Below, piece after piece: positions 32,291-32,884 of a stretch of DNA of 32,884 nucleotides. The notes under the pieces were generated by a model. The model was not told the DNA's origin. It worked only from the letters and a program-made list of their open reading frames with translations, and ran no database searches. Location of the stretch: assembly GCA_030038195.1 (NCBI GenBank), contig JASHPJ010000002.1, positions 1 through 32,884 on the forward strand. Reading direction: 5' to 3'. Position numbers and translations under genes: made by a program. This stretch comes from Acidobacteriaceae bacterium. GTDB taxonomy: Bacteria; Acidobacteriota; Terriglobia; Terriglobales; Acidobacteriaceae. Positions within the stretch are counted from its first letter, which is position 1. Each line of letters starts with the position of its first letter.

Positions 32291-32884
32291 CTACTTCTCC
32301 AGCCGGTGCAGCACGCGCCGGAAGAATCCCAGCGCCCGCTGCGCATCGCGCCCGCTCAGCGTCAGCCTGCGCAGGAACAGCCGCAGCTCGTGCTGGTTGG
32401 CCGGCCGCATAGGGGCTGGCGAGTAGCGCGCCGCCAGCATCACCTGGTCAATCACCCCGGCCAGCCGGTCCAGATCGCCTGAGGCAGCCGCCGGGTCATT
32501 TCCGCCTCCTTCTGACCGGCGCTGCCCGCTCGCCGCGGCGAGCCGCGCCGCCAGCTCGTACAGGCACACCGCGACCGCCTGCCCCAGGTTCATCGAGGGC
32601 TGGCGCGCATCGGTCGGTATCTCTGCCAGCAGATGGCAGTATGAAAGGTCCTCGCGCGTGAGGCCGCGCTTTTCGGGTCCGAAGACAAGCGCCACGCGCC
32701 CGCGGCCGGCCAGCTCGCTTTCCATCTGCGCAGGAAGATCGGGCAGCGTCACCACCGGTTGCTCTGCCTTGCGATGTGTCAGCGTTCCCGTCCCGACCAC
32801 CAGCGTGCACTCGGCAATCGCCTCGGCCAATGTCGCGGACACTCTTGCGTTCTGGAGCAGTTCCCCGGCTCCAACCGCCGACTG
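32291..32884 (-). CDS. SpoU/TrmH-type RNA methyltransferase, TrmJ-like (5' end outside window)
   Basis: The frame enters from the right edge (QSAVGAGELLQNARV) and gives about 197 residues. The knotted SpoU methyltransferase motifs are present: VALVFGPEKRGLTREDLSYC and IPTDARQPSMNLGQAVAVCLYEL (motifs 2 and 3 of the SAM-binding knot). A helical C-terminal extension, GDLDRLAGVIDQVMLAARY and HELRLFLRRLTLSGRDAQRALGFFRRV, matches the TrmJ group. TrmJ enzymes 2'-O-methylate position 32 of tRNA. The N-terminus is missing, so the substrate call stays at group level. Confidence 0.85.
   Translation of the reverse strand, partial: QSAVGAGELLQNARVSATLAEAIAECTLVVGTGTLTHRKAEQPVVTLPDLPAQMESELAGRGRVALVFGPEKRGLTREDLSYCHLLAEIPTDARQPSMNLGQAVAVCLYELAARLAAASGQRRSEGGGNDPAAASGDLDRLAGVIDQVMLAARYSPAPMRPANQHELRLFLRRLTLSGRDAQRALGFFRRVLHRLEK

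Overview
The window is a high-GC (roughly 62%) chromosomal segment that reads like a member of the Acidobacteriota, class Terriglobia. The inference rests on gene content: a very large plug/barrel TonB-dependent receptor, a TldD/PmbA pair with a secreted member, a remnant of a MacB/FtsX-type permease, an AmgK-RapZ(C) fusion beside a MurU-like gene, small secreted lineage-type proteins, and hairpin repeats ending in GGGGCAC. No rRNA, tRNA, CRISPR array, prophage or intact insertion sequence was seen.

Layout. 1-1.9 kb: the end of a TldD-type protease gene overlapping a secreted TldD/PmbA-like gene. 2-6.7 kb (minus): a GH105 unsaturated glucuronyl/galacturonyl hydrolase and a 1.1-kilo-residue TonB-dependent receptor, plausibly a glycan use locus, with a 12-bp tandem repeat array just upstream of the receptor. 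7.1-11.1 kb: Obg GTPase, a small exported protein, and a second, EF-G-like GTPase. 11.1-11.7 kb: a non-coding patch with a dispersed hairpin repeat, nested inverted repeats and the severed C-terminus of an ABC permease. 11.7-15.2 kb: folK overlapping a second TonB-dependent receptor, then a HicAB toxin-antitoxin pair whose toxin gene is frameshifted in a run of seven G. 15.2-18.5 kb: tgt (queuosine), converging on a membrane protein/winged-helix regulator operon with its own promoter-operator, then a family 2 glycosyltransferase. 18.5-19.7 kb: a small membrane ORF and rplU-rpmA with a clear promoter and terminator. 19.7-20.9 kb (minus): a 61-residue exported peptide gene followed by a seven-helix membrane protein. 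21.3-23.8 kb: gyrB. 23.9-24.7 kb: a gene-poor island of hairpins, an inverted pair and a direct repeat around a decayed small membrane gene. 24.7-26.9 kb (minus): a four-base overlapping pair, MurU-like nucleotidyltransferase and AmgK-like kinase fused to the RapZ C-terminal domain, which looks like a cell-wall sugar recycling module with a built-in sensor. 27-32.9 kb: a frameshifted glycine-zipper lipoprotein, a GAF-GGDEF diguanylate cyclase, moaA, three small conserved-looking genes, a TonB C-terminal-domain protein and the start-truncated end of a TrmJ/SpoU-type RNA methyltransferase.

Most genes are housekeeping or envelope functions. The points worth most attention are the kinase-RapZ fusion operon, the two homopolymer/frame breaks (hicA and the lipoprotein), the dispersed hairpin family with its intergenic island, and the exported peptide/seven-helix protein pair. 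Starts given here were chosen by family N-termini, signal peptides and ribosome binding sites, and several differ from the longest open frame.
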